Source: Chlorella sorokiniana (lineage: Eukaryota > Chlorophyta > Trebouxiophyceae > Chlorellales > Chlorellaceae). From it: a stretch of DNA of 64,000 nucleotides. The position numbers were made by a program, and so were the translations under genes. The stretch is from the NCBI GenBank assembly GCA_025917655.1, contig CP084608.1, positions 1,426,001-1,490,000 on the forward strand. The letters are read 5' to 3'. Each line of letters opens with the position of its first letter. The first letter of the stretch is position 1. The notes under the pieces are model-generated. The model saw only the letters and a list, made by a program, of their open reading frames with translations, had not been told where the DNA came from and did not search any database. Below, piece after piece: positions 46,501-56,999 of the stretch.

Positions 46501-46867
46501 TGGAGCCGGTGGCGGAGTCCACGACCGGGGCGGAGCTGGAGATGGTGGCAACCCACAGGCGCGGCGCGCTGCACCAGCGAGCGACACGTGGCGCGGCGGT
46601 CACGGGAGGCACCGCGGATGTGAAGGCAAGCTTGGGCCACCCCCTGGTGAGCGTTTGTGTCGTGCAAACAGCCGGACGGCGCATGCAAGGTTTGCAGGGG
46701 TGACAGGCGGGAGACACTGCGGAAAACGGTGTGAAGTTTGGGGCGCCGCACCTAGTGCCTTCATCGCTTGATGCAGCCCTGATCAATCCGATTCCGCGCT
46801 TGCCCACCCTTGCTGGGGTGCGCACGGTAGGTTTGTGAAAACCTGCGAGACTCCCCGAGAGTTTCAT
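40581..46867 (-). CDS. LOX: Plastid lipoxygenase (PLAT/LH2 domain plus catalytic domain)
   Basis: Oxygenates polyunsaturated fatty acids to hydroperoxides. Exon 1 (46867-46752) encodes a plastid transit peptide ([20 protein letters not shown] ...). Exon 2 (46568-46261) and exon 3 (from 46114) hold the PLAT domain and linker ([60 protein letters not shown]). Catalytic blocks: [93 protein letters not shown] followed by [23 protein letters not shown]-type sequence, [60 protein letters not shown] and the C-terminus GVPYSVSI. Iron ligands are all present: the two His of YHQLISHW, the His of AHHAAVN, Asn of that block and the terminal Ile. The Coffa position reads Ala (LINAGG), expected for S-stereochemistry. 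At least three C-run frame breaks (near 46387, 45540 and 45510) look like sequence errors. Confidence 0.93.
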
Positions 46868-48299
46868 GCTGTAGGAGTGTGTAATGGCCTTATTCACAAC
46901 TGCACCTGGCGGGAAAAGTATCGATGGGAGCCCGAGGTGAGGGGTGGCAGGCATTTGGCATCTGTGGTCCAGAGGTACAGCGCTGCTGGGGGCAGAGCCG
47001 ACCCAGAAGCTGGTGCTTGAAGGTTGTGGGCAGAGACCTGGGCGACGCAGCCCCTCGATAGAGGATGCCTTCCTGATTTTGTAGGGCCTTGGTACCAGGA
47101 TGAATTGCCATGGCAAAGAGAGATAATCATCCTGCCGGCCGCTGCTCTGTGCCATTTGCCGCCGCGGCGATTGGAGGCGAATGCGTTGGCAGGGGGTGGG
47201 GCTTTGCGCGCTTGGGGCCTTAAGGGGGAAATGCAGCCATACTGGTGGGCATGGGCAGCTCTCAAACAGGTTTTGTACAATGTCATTGGCGCAAGGGGAC
47301 CAGAGCATGTATGTGCCGCATACCGGCGTGGTGGGTGCTGTGCCTGAGGCAGTGCCATGCTACAACGTCGCCCTCTTGGGCTGTGAGACCAGTCCCAGGT
47401 TTATTCCGCGAATCACGGGACGCCCACGTGTAACTGCGCATGAGCCTGGTGGTGGCGGCGCTGTCGCACCGCCGACTAAGCAACGTGCGCCTGGCGCCGC
47501 TTCCTCAGTGCTGGCAGGTGGGACCTGCGCATGCCAGATGTCGGCGGTCTGGCCGCTGCTCCACGCTAGCCTCCCAGCACTGATGCCAGCCTGCCAGTGC
47601 TGCTGCAACCGGGCGGCGCCGTCATGTGCCACCACCTCCTCAACCTTTGGAAGGCTGGCATGCAGAAAAGCCCGGCTGGCAGCAGGAGGGAAGTTCGTTT
47701 CTTACAGCTCACCGCTAAGGTACTTTGGCATGAAATGGGGCACTGCGGCGCCCCAGCAAACCAGCTCAGGAGGCTTGAGGCAGGGCTTGTTGGGTTCTTC
47801 AGGGCAGGCGGGGCCTGTGTGCCCTGAGGGCGGGTACATTCGCTGAACAAAACCATCCAAAGGTTGTAAAGGAGAAAGAAAGGGGGAGGAGACAAGGAGA
47901 GGCGATACAGGACAGGGCGCAAAGTAGCATGCACGAGTCAGTGCAGCAGAGCGAGCAGGACAATCCACCAAGCAGGAAGTAACAGCAGACGTCCGGCCCG
48001 CTCAAATGGCCCGCCGCAGGCACAGGCGGCAGGCCGACGCGTCTGTGCAGTGCCAAAACGGGAGCGGGCCGGCAAAAATGGAGAAGAATGATGAGGAGAA
48101 AGAGAGCAAGGGGGGGCGGGCAGGCGCGGGGACGAAGGTCAGCCGCAGCATGCAGGCATGCGGCCAGAAAGAATCGAGTGCAAGCGGGGCACGGCGTTTG
48201 CCGTTGGGGGCACAGATGGAGCGCAGCTCCTGCCTGCTGCGGCGAGCAGGACAGCAGGGATGCAGCTCTGGTGCTGCGAGGCTCCAGGGTTCAGGCCGC
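46868..48299 (-). other. Lipoxygenase promoter and AGPase 3' region
   Basis: About 1.4 kb between two minus-strand genes. A minus-strand TGTAA (plus-strand TTACA) at about 47703-47707 could end the AGPase transcript, giving about 600 bases of 3' untranslated region. Open frames of 107-221 residues exist on the plus strand, but none resembles a known protein. No gene called. Confidence 0.4.
47703..47707 (-). terminator. Candidate TGTAA poly(A) signal of the AGPase gene
   Basis: Minus-strand TGTAA about 590 bases past the stop at 48300. It is the only such motif I noticed in the right strand and range. Confidence 0.3.
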
Positions 48300-51200
48300 T
48301 CAGATGATGGTTCCGTCGGGGATGTTGGAGTCCTTGATGACGACCACAACGCCGTCACGGATCACCCAGCCCTGCTCCTCGGTCCTGAACGACTCCTGAA
48401 CACGGGCAGAAGGGCAGCGCAGCAGGGCTCAGCGCTACTGCTGCCGGACCGAAGGGGGCGCCAACCGACGACCAACGAGCTTGAGCTTGCCTCATCAACA
48501 GGCCTCAACCTCAAAGACCCCCTCTCCCCCCCACACACACCACACACACACACACACACACATACACACACACCACACACACACACACACCTGGATGCCC
48601 TCGGCATTGACAATCTTGCAGAACTTGCCGATGCGCGCGTTCTTGTCCACAATGGCGCCCGGATGTGGGTGCCCTTGCCCACGCCCAGCGGCAGGCAGTC
48701 GGCGTACGCCTCGCACTCCTCGTACTGCTCGTAGTAGTCGGCGCCCATGAGCAGGGAGTCCTCAATCACGCAGCCCTCGCGGATGATGGAGCGCAGGCCC
48801 ACCACGGAGTGCGTGATCTTGGCGTCCGGCTCCACGATGCAGCCATCGCCCAGGATGGAGCGCTCCACGTCTGGGGGAGGGAGGGAGGGAGGAGGTAGGG
48901 GTGAGCGGGGTGGAAGGGAGGGAGGAGGGAGGGGTGAGCGGGGTGGCAGCCGCTCAGCAGGGCCCAGAGGACGAGCGTGAGGGGTTGACTGGTGGGTGCG
49001 GCCGGGCCGGGCAGGGAGTGCAGCAAGGGTGGGCGGCTTACCGGCGCCCATGACCTTTGAGGGGGCAGGAAGCGGCTCATGGTGTAGATGGGGGCGTCCT
49101 TGTCGTAGAAGCTGCGGGAGGGGAGGGGAGGGGGCACAATGACCATCAGGCCAACCATGATGTTCAACATCAAATCGTGGGAGCAGCCTTGTCAGAACGA
49201 CGCACCGCCACCGGGCTGGCAACCCAAGCTGCTTTGCCGCCCTGCAGGCAGGCAAACGAAACTGCACGTGCAACCGGCCAGCACCACCCTCCCGCACCTG
49301 AAGTTGGGGTTGGGCGAGTCGGTGAGGGCCAGGTTGGCGTCGTAGAAGGCGCGCACGGTACCAATGTCCTCCCAGTAGCCCTTGAACAGGTGGGCCTGCA
49401 CCTTGCACCCCAGGTCCTTGGCCCCCGGGATGATGTCGCTGCCAAAGTCGTGCTGCTGGCTGCAGACAGGAGGTTTTTTTGGGGGGGAGGGGGCCGCCAA
49501 GGGTGCTCTCAGCAGCACGCGGGGAAGCTGTGTGGCGCCGGCAACCACCCGCCGGTGAGCATCGGCAGCGCCTGCACGACCTGCCGCCGGGCCCACACCT
49601 GAACTTCTCCTTGAGCAGGGTCTGCAGCATGGAGGCCTTGCACACGTAGATGCCCATGGAGGCGATGTACGGCTGCTTGGTGGCGCTGCAGGACGGGAGG
49701 GGAGGTGCCCGGGCGTGAGACGCGCTGGACTGGTGCTGACGCGTGGCAGCGCAGCGCCGGCCTCCGGTTGGCGCGGCTTGCACCGGCGGCAGCAAGTGAC
49801 AGGGGGCGCACCACAGCTGTGTGCAGCAGGGCATCCCCATCCACCCGCAAGGCGGCCACCACCCCAGCCGCTGCCCCAGCCTCCCAGACCCCCCACCCCA
49901 CCCCCGCAGCGCTCACGTCTCCGCGTCCAGGCCCAGGATGGTCGTGTCCACCTGCATCTTCTTCAGGGCATCGCCCTTGGGCTTCTCAGCAAACTCCACA
50001 ATGCGCCCGAGTCGTCGATCTTCATCAGCCCAAACGCCTGCGCCTGCTCCTCGGCGCACGGCAGCGCCGCGACCGTGATGTCGGCGCCCGCCGCGCGGTG
50101 CGCCGCCACAAACTCCCGGTAGTCCATGCGGTACAGGTGGTCGCCTGCGGCAGGGGGTGAATGAAGGGGGTGAATGAAGTGGTGCAGTCGACGGCACGAC
50201 CGGCGACACAGCAGTGGTGGGGCTGGCCCTGCTTGACGGGCTGGCCGCGGTCGCTTTGCTGGCCGGCAGGCCGCAGTGCGAGGCCCAGGCCTGCCACGGG
50301 GGTGCAAGCCGGTGCTCCCGCATGCTTGCATGCTCCCGCTCCCACTACACGGCGCCACACACCCGACAGGATGAGGAAGTCCTCCACGCCGTCGCGGCAG
50401 GCCTCGTCGAAGAGCCACATGTACTGGCGCACGGCGTCGGCGGTGCCCTGGAACCACTCCTTGGTGGTGGTGGTCTGGCTGGCGGCCAGCACCTCCACAA
50501 AGCCGCGCGAGTTGTACCCGCCCACGTTGGAGTTCTGGGCAGCGGGGGGGGCAACAGGAGGAATCGGGTGGGGCGGGGGAGGGTCGCGGAGGGGGCAGGG
50601 AAGATCGCAAGGCTGCTGAACAGAAGGGCAGCACGCCAGCGCAGCTGTCGGGTGGAAGATCCCCCGCAAGAGCTCACGTAGGCCGACGACAGGTGGCGGT
50701 TCAGGGAGGCGGAGTTGAACTGGGTGAGGCAGTAGATCTTGTTCACGCCTGCAAGAGGAGGGCGCGTCATGTAAGGCAGGCCGTCACCTCGATGACTTCA
50801 GCCAACCAAGGAGGAGACGCCACTTCGGCAACAGCGAGCCGCACAATTCTGTCAGCTCCGCACCAGAGTTGATGCAGTTGGATACCGGGATGTCGATGAG
50901 GCGGTAGTTGGCGCCCAGGGGCACGGCTGGCTTGGCGCGCTTCTTGGTCAGCGGGTACAGGCGGGAACCAGCGCCGCCGCCAAGGATGATGCCCAGCACC
51001 GTCTGCATACGGGCCACGCGGGTGCTGCGTCAGACGTGCTCATGAGGAGCAGCCAAGACTGCAGCCTGACAAGTTGCTCCAGATTTGAAGGAAGCCACGG
51101 CACGCCCACACACGCCCCAGCTGGCGCAGCTGGGTGCCGCTGACGCACGAGCGGCTGCGGCCAAACCCAAAGCTTTCGTGGGGTCTGGCCACGGTGCCTG

Positions 51201-51705
51201 GCCGTACAGGGCCTTACTAGTCAGCCAAATGCATTCGGTGTGGATTCAAAGGATGCAGCAAGGCCTGCAGAAGGTTTGAGGCAGCAGCGACCGCCGCACC
51301 CGAGACATCTCGGTGGCGCCAAAGTCTGTGATTCCATTGGTGCTCAGGCTGATCTTCTGAATGTGATCCTGGGTCTTGGCATCCACCTGAGCCACAGCCT
51401 GGGCGGGCTGAGCCACCTGCGGGGCAGGCAGGGCGCCAGGTTGATTCGACACCTATGCGTTCGCCCCCAGCGTGAGCGATTGACCCCTGGCCGCACCTTG
51501 CTAGGGCGAGCCTTGCGGCACGGGGCAGCAGCAGGCAGCTGCTTGCCACGCAGCGCGCTGGAGCGCGAGGCCAAGCCTGCAGGGACGGTGTGGCAAGGGG
51601 CGGTGCTGAGCGGGTTGTGGCGCTGCCATCGATGAACTTATGCGTGCCATAAGTGCCGGCTGGCCTCTTGCCTGCCGGCTGTGCGGTGAGCTCGGCGCAG
51701 CGCAT
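48300..51705 (-). CDS. ADP-glucose pyrophosphorylase small (catalytic) subunit, plastid
   Basis: Makes ADP-glucose from glucose-1-phosphate and ATP, the committed step of starch synthesis in the plastid. Proposed 5' exons close in phase: 51705-51672 ([11 protein letters not shown]), 51576-51497 ([20 protein letters not shown], transit-peptide-like), 51416-51300 (ends FGATEMSR) and from 51002 ([20 protein letters not shown] then [20 protein letters not shown]). Later blocks: [54 protein letters not shown] joined to [12 protein letters not shown] (catalytic Asp), [114 protein letters not shown] and the end [13 protein letters not shown]. The intron after 51672 would use a GC donor. G runs near 50008 and 48659 each appear one base short. 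The small-subunit type is inferred from the intact catalytic residues. Confidence 0.93.
48531..48590. repeat. (CA)n/(GT)n microsatellite overlapping an AGPase splice donor
   Basis: About 60 bases of CA dinucleotides with a few interruptions. On the minus strand the exon ending NAEGIQ runs directly into GTGTGTGTG, so the splice donor is the first GT of the microsatellite. Confidence 0.85.
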
Positions 51706-52103
51706 GTTTGCACGCCACAGGCAACTGCGCTGATTGGGAGCTGACCGCTCAACAAACAATGAGTAAGTGATCAGCGAATGAGGTTACAGTGGTGTACACG
51801 AGGCCAAGAGGCGGAGGTTGACCCAAGGAAGGTGGCTGCTGGGCATGCTCACTTGGACGATGACCGGTCCCCCGGCCTTCGAGGAGGATAAGGCACCAAT
51901 CTGGTTGCTACCCAGTGAACAACAGCACTGACAGCGATGACCAAAGTGGCCAGCCGACCCCTGCCTGGACCACCTGCTGCAGCACCAAGGGGGACGACGG
52001 CACTGCTGGCGCCGACAATCCGCGCTTAGCACCTGCCTTACATGCCCCCTTCAATCAAAGAACAAAGGGCATGGACTGAGTTTGCGTTTCATACAAGCTC
52101 AAG
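51706..52103 (-). promoter_or_regulatory. AGPase promoter and TatD 3' region
   Basis: About 400 bases between two minus-strand genes. It must contain the AGPase promoter unless transcription starts further up. No motif can be named with confidence. Confidence 0.4.
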
Positions 52104-53330
52104 TTAGGAAATCCGGAAGAAAAGCCGCGCATTCGCTGTGGTTTGTCTTGCCGTCTCCTCCGGCTGTTCACCGCGCGCCGCAGCGACCGCTGCCAGCACG
52201 TGCGTCAGCAGCGCGGGCTCATTGCGTTGCGGTCGTGCTTTGCTGGGCCCAATGCTCCGTGGCGTGAGGTACGGGCAGTCGGTCTCAATCATCAGTCGGT
52301 CGGCTGCATCAAGGGGGCGGGGGTGGAGGGGGCATCTTTGAACGAGGGCTGCGGGCTGCGTGCAGCCAGTAGGTAGCTTTGCTGCTGCGGCAGCAGCTCA
52401 CCCGGTATCCGCGGCAGCAGGGCCGCAAGCTGTGCCCCGCCCCGCTCCGGCCGCTCGTCGCACACCCAGCCCGTGATGCCGATGTGCAGGCCCTGTGCCA
52501 AGAACTCGTCCAGCTCAGCGGCGCTGCCGGTGAAGCAGTGCACGACGCCGGGCGAGGAGCGGCGGTGCGTGCGCAGCAGCGCCGCCATGCGCTCGCCAGC
52601 GTCGCGGCAGTGCAGGAACAGCGGCAGGCCCAGCTCCTCGGCCAGCTCCAGCTGCGCCGCCAGGCAGCGCTCCTGGGCAGCGGGCGGGCTGAAGTTGCGG
52701 TTGAAGTCCAGGCCGGCCTCCCGATGGCCACGCAGCGCGGGTGCCGCGCCAAATCCCGCAGCGTGGCCAGCGTGCCGTCAGTGAAGTCCTGTGGAGGGGG
52801 CAAGTGTGTGATGGCGGCATGCGCAGCATGCAGTTTGCATGGCGGCCAAGAAAGCGGGATCCGGACTGGCGCTGCCACCATCCCCGAAGAAGCACCTTGG
52901 CATGGTGCGGGTGCACGCCCGCTGTGAACCACAGGCCGTGCCGCTGCCCCGCCTCGGATGCGCACAGCTCCGCTGCTGCACGCGCTGTGCGCTCGCACGT
53001 GCCGGTCACGATCATAGCAGCCACCCCAGCTCGCGTCGCGCGCTCCAATACCGCCTCGCGGTCCTTGGCAAACGATTTGTCAACTAGGTTGGCACCGATA
53101 TCGATGGTGGGCGGTCCTTGTAACAGGCAGTCCTCCACAAGCTGACCCTGCGTGCGTCGGCTGCGCGACGGCTGGACTTGCGCTGCCGGTGGAGGCGAGG
53201 CTGCCGCTGCTGGCATAGTGGCGCCGCGAATTTGAAGGGCGTGTTTGCCGACTTTTCCCAAGATCTTACGATGGTAAGCACGGAATGATACGCGCAGAGG
53301 GTTGTGTACAAGAGCTCGCAAACTTGCCAT
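52104..53330 (-). CDS. TatD family metal-dependent hydrolase / DNase
   Basis: Three exons: 53330 to about 52906, about 52785-52405, and 52307-52104. The N-terminus [20 protein letters not shown] is basic and acid-free, suggesting mitochondrial or plastid import. Family blocks: [53 protein letters not shown], a GEAGLDFNR block (after correction), [50 protein letters not shown], and [20 protein letters not shown] with [10 protein letters not shown]. The metal-binding His of GVHPHH, FLHCRD, VHCFTG and the Asp of ETDCPYL are present. TatD enzymes are 3'-5' exonucleases/endonucleases acting on damaged or apoptotic DNA. At 52712-52714 a GGG must be GGGG to keep the frame into GEAGLDF. Confidence 0.92.
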
Positions 53331-53528
53331 GCGGCTGTTGTTCGTTTGAACTGCAATTTGGGCTTCCGAACGATGTACATCAACTGTCGGATATTCGACT
53401 GGGGCCTGCAACCCGCATTGTCGCGCTGAAGCTCGGTCTTGCTGGGGCGGGAACTCCACGTCAGCGGTTGGGGCAGCGATGAATTGCTGCTTGCATATGA
53501 GGGGAACTTTAAACGATTCACTTTAGCG
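53331..53528. promoter_or_regulatory. Short bidirectional promoter region, TatD / LAS1
   Basis: Only about 200 bases separate the two divergent start codons, so the genes probably share a bidirectional promoter. No TATA box recognised. Confidence 0.5.
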
Positions 53529-56198
53529 ATGTCGCTCGGCAGGGCTGTCCCATGGTCCTCCTGGGCCGAGTGGCGGCAAGTTGGCCAGTGGCTCCTGTCG
53601 CAGGAGGCCGAAGAAGTCCAACAGGGTCTCGATACAGTGAGACAAAAGCTGCTGAACGTCATATTAAACCGCATCCGGCCCCATGCATGTGCACAGAGGC
53701 CACTGTCCGCTGCCGCTGCTGCTGCGGTTCTGGTTGCTGCTCGCTCAGTTCCTGCTTGCCCCAAGCGCCTTTGCGCAGGTGATGGCATGGCGTGTGCGAG
53801 GACGCGTGCCCCTCGGCGTGGAAAGCACCGCCTGCTTCGTGGAAGCGCAGCAACGCGACCGCGCAGCTGCCGCCGCGGCGGGCGGCGGCCGCAGCGGCAC
53901 GCCGGCCAGCGAGCGAGCTGCGCCTGCAGTACGGCCTGGCCCTGGTGCGCATAGTCAATGGCATCGCCGACTCCTCGCAGCGCGGCCGCGTGGCGGCCTC
54001 CGTGGCCAGCCTGGCAGCGTCGGCAGGTGCGCCCGCCCCATTGAAGTCGCGGCACGCGGTGCAGCAGCTGTGCGGCGGCCCCTGCAGGACCACTTGGCCC
54101 TGGTTCCAGCGTTCACCGCTGCCCCTCCGGTTCCATTGCGCTGCAGGCTTGCCCCGCATCCTGGTTGACTTGCGGCATGAGGCCACCCACAACGAGCTGC
54201 CCTCGCTGGCGGCGCTCAGGTGTGTGTGTGCGGGGAGGGGGTTCAGCCCGCCGTCTCCAGCCTGTGCCGCTGACCTGCCAGCCGCTGCTTTTAGGGGAGC
54301 ATTACGCGGCCAGGCTGCATCCTGCGCTTGCAGCTGCGCATCGTGGGCTTGATGCCGTGCAATGCGCGCGTTCTGACCCAGGCTGCGGCCTTTGCGCCCT
54401 GGCGCAGGCTGGCGGCGCAGCACGGCCTTGCCTGGCTGCAGGCCAACTACTGGCGGCGCCAGGGTGACCACGTGCAGGCCTGCCTGGGGCGCCTGCGGGA
54501 CCTTGCCCAGGAGTACCTGCTGCTGCACCAGGCAGCGGCGGCCAAGGTGGCCGCCTCCGCGGCGCCCCACCCGGACGACGGCAGCGACGCGGAGGAGGAG
54601 GGCGACGGCGCGCGCTCCGCAGCCGCGGCCGCCGTGGCCGCCGCAGCCACGCTCAGCGCGGGGCGCCGTGCGGCGGTGCGGCCTGCCGCCGGCGTCCCCA
54701 CAGCGGTGGCCAGCGGCGTCGGGAGGGATGGCGGCGCTGCCGCCCTGATGGCGCCGCCAGCCCGGCAGCTGGCTACGACGCCGCCGACGCCAAGAAGCAG
54801 CGGCGCCTGCTGCTGGCGGAGCTGCGGTCGGCGGTTCCGCGCCCCGCGGCCGCCTTGCTGGCTGACGCCCTGCTGGCGGCGACAGCAGCACTGGAGCCCG
54901 CCCTTGCCGCTGCCTGCAGGGAGGCGGAGGGGCACTGCGAGCAGGGCCCTGCCCCCAGCCCCCAGGCAGCCGGGCGGCCAGGCGAAGGGGATGCCGTGGC
55001 GGAGCGGGCGCTGGCGGCGGCCCTGGGCCACCTCACGGCCATCTGGCCCCAGCTGCCGCCGCTCCTGCTCCACAGCGCGGTCGACCTGCTGGTGTCGGCA
55101 GCAGCGCAGGGCACTGAGCAGGCACCCTCAGGCACCCACACCGCACACGCGCTGGGCTGTGCTGCCTCCTGGCTGCGCCGCCTGCTGCCTCCACAGAGCG
55201 GCGGCGGCAGCCAGGCGGGGAGCGGCGCGAGCGGCGGCCTGCTGGCAGCATGCGGCGGCTGGCGGCCCGACGCCGCGCTGCTGCGCCAGCTGTTGGCCGC
55301 AGTGCTGTCGGCCCTGGCGGCCGCAGAGCAGGAGGCAGCAGTCCGACGCTTGCGGCAAGCTGGCAGCGGCACTGCGGGAGCAACGGCCGCGACTCCCAGC
55401 CCTGCCCTGGTGTCTCTGCAAGAGGCGGCGGCCCTGCTTCAGTCTGCTGCCAAAAGCACCCCAGGTGCTGCAGCAGCGGCGGTGACAGCAAGCAGCGTAT
55501 TCAACTTGGAGCCTCTAGCGGCAGCCGCGAAGCCGTCCGACGGAGCAGCTGATGCTGCCAGCCTGGCTCGCTTGGCTGCAGCTGCGGAGCGCCAGGAGGC
55601 CCTGCTGCAGCAGCTGCAACAGCGCAGGGCCACCCAGCATGCACCCACTAGCAGTGTGAAGCGCCCCGGGGCCGAGGGGCAGCAGGAGGACGTGCGGGGC
55701 AGCGCGTGCAAGCGCTGGCGGCGGGCCGCCCGCTGGCAGCCCTGTGCACTGGGCTGCCTGCCCTGCGTGGCAGACCCCAACGGTCGGCTGCCAGCCCTGC
55801 AGGCGGAGCCGCCGCTGGCGCTGCCCCCAGCCTTCCTCCAGGAGCAGGCGGCCGGTGCAGCAGCCGCGGCAGCTGCCAGGAAGTCGGGGGCCAAGCGGGC
55901 AACACAGCCGGGTGCAGTGAGCAAGAAGCCCTGCTGCAAGAGGAGCGGGCTGGGCTGGCGGCAGCCGCTGCGGCACACACAGCGGCGCCCTGGCCGGCAG
56001 CGGATCGCTTTGCTGAGGCCACAGCCGGCGGAGGCCTGCAAGATGATGTTGCTGCCTGTGATCAAGCCGCAGAGCAGCCCCCTGCTGTGCCCCGCATCCC
56101 GCTGCCAGCTGCATGCACCCTGCTGCTGTGAACATCCTCCCCAAGCGCTGTGCCGCCGTCGCTCGCCCTGCCGAGAAAAACTCAGTTACACAAGATAG
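53529..56198 (+). CDS. LAS1: LAS1-like pre-rRNA processing protein
   Basis: LAS1 is the endonuclease that cuts ITS2 of pre-rRNA in the nucleolus, together with Grc3/NOL9. Exon 1 from 53529 reads MSLGRAVPWSSWAEWRQVGQ. Exon 2 from about 53780 reads VMAWRVRGRVPLGVESTACF. Then come LQYGLALVRIVNGIADSSQR and VAASVASLAASAG, and next LPRILVDLRHEATHNELPSL (exon about 54145-54220), the HEPN-type RHxxTH signature of the nuclease. RLAAQHGLAWLQANYWRRQ follows. The C-terminal part contains RWQPCALGCLPCVADPNGRL, a conserved LAS1 tail motif. The frame shifts by one base in the GCC/GGC-rich stretch near 53865-53890. The end is uncertain: 56198 in the frame of the tail motif, or about 56131 if one more base is lost in a G run near 55885. 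The middle is Ala-rich and poorly conserved. Confidence 0.87.
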
Positions 56199-56999
56199 GG
56201 CAAAAGGGGTGGCAGTGATACAATGCTTGGCGTTATATGTGGGAGTGGCTTGCGGCGCAGCCTGCTGTCGGCGCAGCCCGCAGGCATGGGAGTCTCGGGA
56301 GCAGGGGCAAGACTTGGAAAGGGTGTGAGTCAGGCCTGGTGAGAGTCAGGCGGCGGGCAGGGAGCACCGTGTTCTTTGGGATGAGGGGAGCCGGTAGGGC
56401 AAGGCAAGCGGTAGGTAACGAGCGCGGCTACGGGCGGTGGATGCAGGAGGGGTTGGCGCTGCCCAGAGGGGAGAAACGATGAGGGTGCACAGGCCAATTG
56501 CAAAGCTGACATGGGGGCAGACTGGAGCCCCATACAGAGGGAAGGGAGGGACAGGCATCAGGCTAAGACCGACGAGATAAAATGGCGCACGGGCGCCGTC
56601 TGAAAGCCGCTGCGTCAGCGGCGCTCAGGCCTCTGGGGACAAGAGGGGAGGGAGCCGCCCAGAAGGGCAAGGCCCCGGGTGTGTGCGGGTCGACAAGGGA
56701 AGGCCGTCGCATGGATCCAAGGAAGACGTTTGACGTTGAACGCCAGTCAAAACAGGGAAGTCTGTGATGCAAGAGGCAAGCCCCGTAGGCATGGCTGAGC
56801 CACCGCAGCAACGAGGGCGTTGCAGCGGCAGGTGTGGCGGCTGCTAGCTATGGACGAGGCAGGAGGGTTTGGGGGCCTCGGCGGCGCCAGGGCGCCTTGC
56901 TGCGGGCAGTGTGGGCGCGCTGCTGGAACTGTGACTGGCTGGGGTGCGTGTCTTTGGGCGGCGTGTCCAGCAGGGGGACCGTGGCACCGCTTCGCCCGG
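56199..56999. other. Convergent 3' region, LAS1 and bZIP
   Basis: About 800 bases between opposing stops, mostly purine-rich on the plus strand. Short frames only. No gene seen. Confidence 0.45.

Noticed and set aside
47024-47846. Plus-strand frames of 107 and 221 residues between LOX and AGPase
   Set aside because: Composition looks non-coding, there are no recognisable motifs, and the region fits AGPase 3' region and LOX promoter.
5723-53330. Treating PRKRIP1-like, Sec14-like, TatD, AGPase and LOX as pseudogenes because of frame breaks
   Set aside because: Every break is a single base, nearly all in a C or G run, with intact family sequence on both sides; sequence error is the simpler explanation.
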